Assembly (NCBI GenBank): GCA_035513275.1
Contig: DATKCJ010000469.1
Coordinates: 1 to 7,776, forward strand
Origin: DATKCJ01 sp035513275
GTDB taxonomy: Bacteria; Verrucomicrobiota; Verrucomicrobiia; Opitutales; Opitutaceae
Direction: 5' to 3'
DNA: 7,776 nucleotides
The notes beneath the pieces were generated by a model. The model was not told the DNA's origin. It did not search any database and worked only from the letters and a program-made list of their open reading frames with translations. Below are positions 7,101 through 7,776 of the stretch, piece after piece (the first letter of the stretch is position 1; each line of letters begins with the position of its first letter). A program made the position numbers and the translations under genes.

Positions 7101-7776
7101 AGCGCGCTGCGTCGCCGTGCTCGTCGAGAAAGACGATGCCAGCCTGGTAGGTCGCAACCGCGACTGAGCCGTCCGCGAGGCGCAGCACGTCGCTCACGAG
7201 ATGCTCCGCAAGAAATGTCTGCAACTCCGGTGTCGCCGCGGGCAACAGCTTGCCCTCCTCGCAGCGAAACACACCGCGGCGCAGGACCGAGATCAACAAA
7301 CCGCCGTCTGACGCATGCCGCACAGCGGTCACCGTTCCCTCTTTCAGCACGGGATCGTCGCACACGAGTTCGAGCGCATCACCCCGGAGCACGAACAGGC
7401 CCTCGCGCGATTGTGCGACGAAGAGTTCGCCGTCCGACTCGTGCATCTGCGCAGGCCTCTGGGCTGGGATCGGAAGGGCGTCGAACCGGTCGCCGCGCCA
7501 GCGCAGGATTGCATTGACGCCTTGGTAGAACACTCCGTCGGCAGTCGCGATGACATCGCGATACGCCTCGTCGGGGCTGCGCAGCTCCGGCGGTATGCGA
7601 TCGCGCAGTGAGACGAATTGCTCGCCGCCCGTCGCGTCGCGCTCGAAGTAGCCGAGCTGGCCCGAGCAGCCGACATGGATTCTTCCGTCCGCCGCGATCG
7701 CGAGGCAGTATACGGTGCTCGTGCACGTCACGGCGAGTAGGCGCCAAGTGTCGCCAAAGTATATAATCACGGTGAA
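4120..7776 (-). CDS. Beta-propeller hybrid sensor histidine kinase, 5' end outside window
   Basis: This is a membrane sensor kinase. The frame is open to the window edge; residue numbers here count from the in-frame GTG at 7770. That GTG is unlikely to be the start, because no signal peptide follows and the sequence opens inside a propeller blade (IIYFGDTWRLL). About 13 blade-like units fill residues 5-580, for example VYCLAIAADGRIHVG and TGTIWFGTAAHGVGRI, which would fit two seven-bladed sensor propellers if one blade lies upstream. A Y_Y_Y domain (about 617-697) leads to a TM helix (701-724) and a coiled coil. The HisKA domain carries H770 in SHELRTP. The ATPase domain has the N box (N884, N888), DTGIG (921-925), IFEPF and GTGLGL (950-955). 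The receiver (about 1014-1132) has D1020/D1021, phosphoacceptor D1064 and K1116. A helical tail (about 1140-1216) holds no conserved HPt histidine. The layout matches Bacteroidota hybrid two-component systems, with a LuxR regulator encoded separately in place of a fused AraC domain. The ligand is unknown. Confidence 0.95.
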   Translation of the reverse strand, partial: FTVIIYFGDTWRLLAVTCTSTVYCLAIAADGRIHVGCSGQLGYFERDATGGEQFVSLRDRIPPELRSPDEAYRDVIATADGVFYQGVNAILRWRGDRFDALPIPAQRPAQMHESDGELFVAQSREGLFVLRGDALELVCDDPVLKEGTVTAVRHASDGGLLISVLRRGVFRCEEGKLLPAATPELQTFLAEHLVSDVLRLADGSVAVATYQAGIVFLDEHGDAARWINERNGLPSPLVGRMLQDAEGGVWCTLENGIVRIELQSPVTVFDGRVGMSSSAADFARHEGILHVGTLRGVARLIPADGDGAPARWEPVANTRGQSFGLESHRDGLLAAVDHTVVRIRGDRAEPVVKLKGLIYALATSTRDPDLVYASTRYGLAALRFSGGVWTDAGFLPDLPHEVRALHEDSETGTIWFGTAAHGVGRITGAGASPGDWWDGAVLTMFGMEHGLTEDGLALLHRHGDRTLFITSGDPVEFDSDSEKFVPVALNEFGPRRAGNWHWAVLARDSDGNTWGTLEQTGVGPSTATAELDFQPADGPEIRVPAHVLDAAGNIMHMHLEEDAGGKVLWLAGTEAVLRWDVGRSPSGITPSRSSVHLRRAQLGGAALALEPVPGADAELNFAGQAGGLRFEFASPSFDRDARPEFATRLEGFDREWSAWSADPVREFNFLPAGQYRFHIRARSAAGGEATAAPFAMRVPPPWYLSVWAYGGYVLFAIAGVAGVVRWRGAALRRRNEQLECTIDERTTELQVARDDAERANRAKSVFLANMSHELRTPLNGILGYTQILLRDPEISSRNQQRIGVLASSGEHLLRLINEVLDLSKIEAGRLELHPVASDVRTLAQAVAETFRPRMGEKGLAFALSLDPALPERVLIDEQKVGQVLFNLLGNAVKFTHEGRVELRVSAAAGGEDRVARLRFEVTDTGIGVAREQQATIFEPFRQVVDEARREEGTGLGLAICARIVELMEGTLQVESEPGRGSRFWFEIPAHEIEGGLAGAARQSVEPEITGYEGPRRRVLVVDDVPVNRDVICEMLTPLGFDVDSAADGAAAIEAVRTQAPDLVLMDLRMSPMSGVEAVRRLRADASLRGLRIVAFSASTIGFTREQALELGCDDLLSKPFREADLFAVLERQLRIRWRRSAPSAVPAGQHGAVPTAVQAGAVLSAARRGDAAALSEELKRLAAANPALREWTGEMEALAAQFRMQEIRRRLEVLADVA
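4139..4144 (-). promoter_or_regulatory. Ribosome binding site of the response regulator
   Basis: GGAGGT on the minus strand lies 8 nt before the ATG at 4130, inside the last codons of the kinase gene. It fixes the regulator start. It is the only strong Shine-Dalgarno sequence among the three visible starts in the window. Confidence 0.85.

Noticed and set aside
5461..7167. A 568-codon open frame on the plus strand opposite the sensor kinase
   Set aside because: The minus frame has clear propeller, Y_Y_Y and kinase motifs. The plus frame is rich in Arg, Ala and His without any domain, as expected for an antisense shadow in GC-rich DNA.
7768..7770. GTG as the start codon of the sensor kinase
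   Set aside because: The frame stays open to the window edge, no signal peptide follows, and the sequence begins in the middle of a propeller blade. The true start is probably outside the window.

Overview
The window is a GC-rich stretch of bacterial chromosome. It carries four protein genes, all on the minus strand, and one tRNA gene on the plus strand. The sensor-kinase style (a beta-propeller plus Y_Y_Y receptor fused to a hybrid histidine kinase, followed by a LuxR-type regulator), the weak Shine-Dalgarno signals at two of the three visible starts, and the many REP-like hairpins beginning with GTAG suggest a Verrucomicrobiota member, perhaps an Opitutales relative. This is inference from remembered family patterns, not from a search.

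Layout from left to right. Positions 1-1202 hold the N-terminal 400 residues of a two-TM potassium channel with tandem RCK domains; its C-terminus lies outside the window. Positions 1203-1437 are an intergenic gap packed with REP-like hairpins. Positions 1438-2580 encode an exported von Willebrand factor A (VWA) protein. Positions 2581-2728 hold a divergent control region whose perfect TTGACA box sits inside a 15-bp palindrome. Positions 2729-2804 are tRNA-Lys(CUU), followed directly by a strong hairpin. Positions 2825-3167 have no gene but contain further REP-like elements, including a 62-bp inverted pair (3007-3068). Positions 3168-4130 encode a REC/LuxR response regulator. It overlaps by 11 bp the end of a very large hybrid sensor kinase (4120-7776), whose reading frame runs off the right edge.

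The kinase and regulator form a clear operon. A probable two-propeller periplasmic sensor signals through one visible membrane segment to a HisKA/HATPase core. The phosphoryl group can go to the kinase's own receiver or to the receiver of the LuxR-type regulator. No HPt histidine is visible, although the kinase ends in a helical tail in the usual HPt position. The tRNA points toward this operon, so the 62-bp repeat lies between convergent genes.

No convincing new multi-gene system is visible. The best sequence-level signals are the two inverted pairs of REP-like hairpins, in which nearly all differences within the stems are compensatory base-pair changes. Other points of interest are the degenerate first RCK nucleotide motif next to an intact second one, the histidine-less tail of the kinase, and the palindrome around the tRNA promoter.
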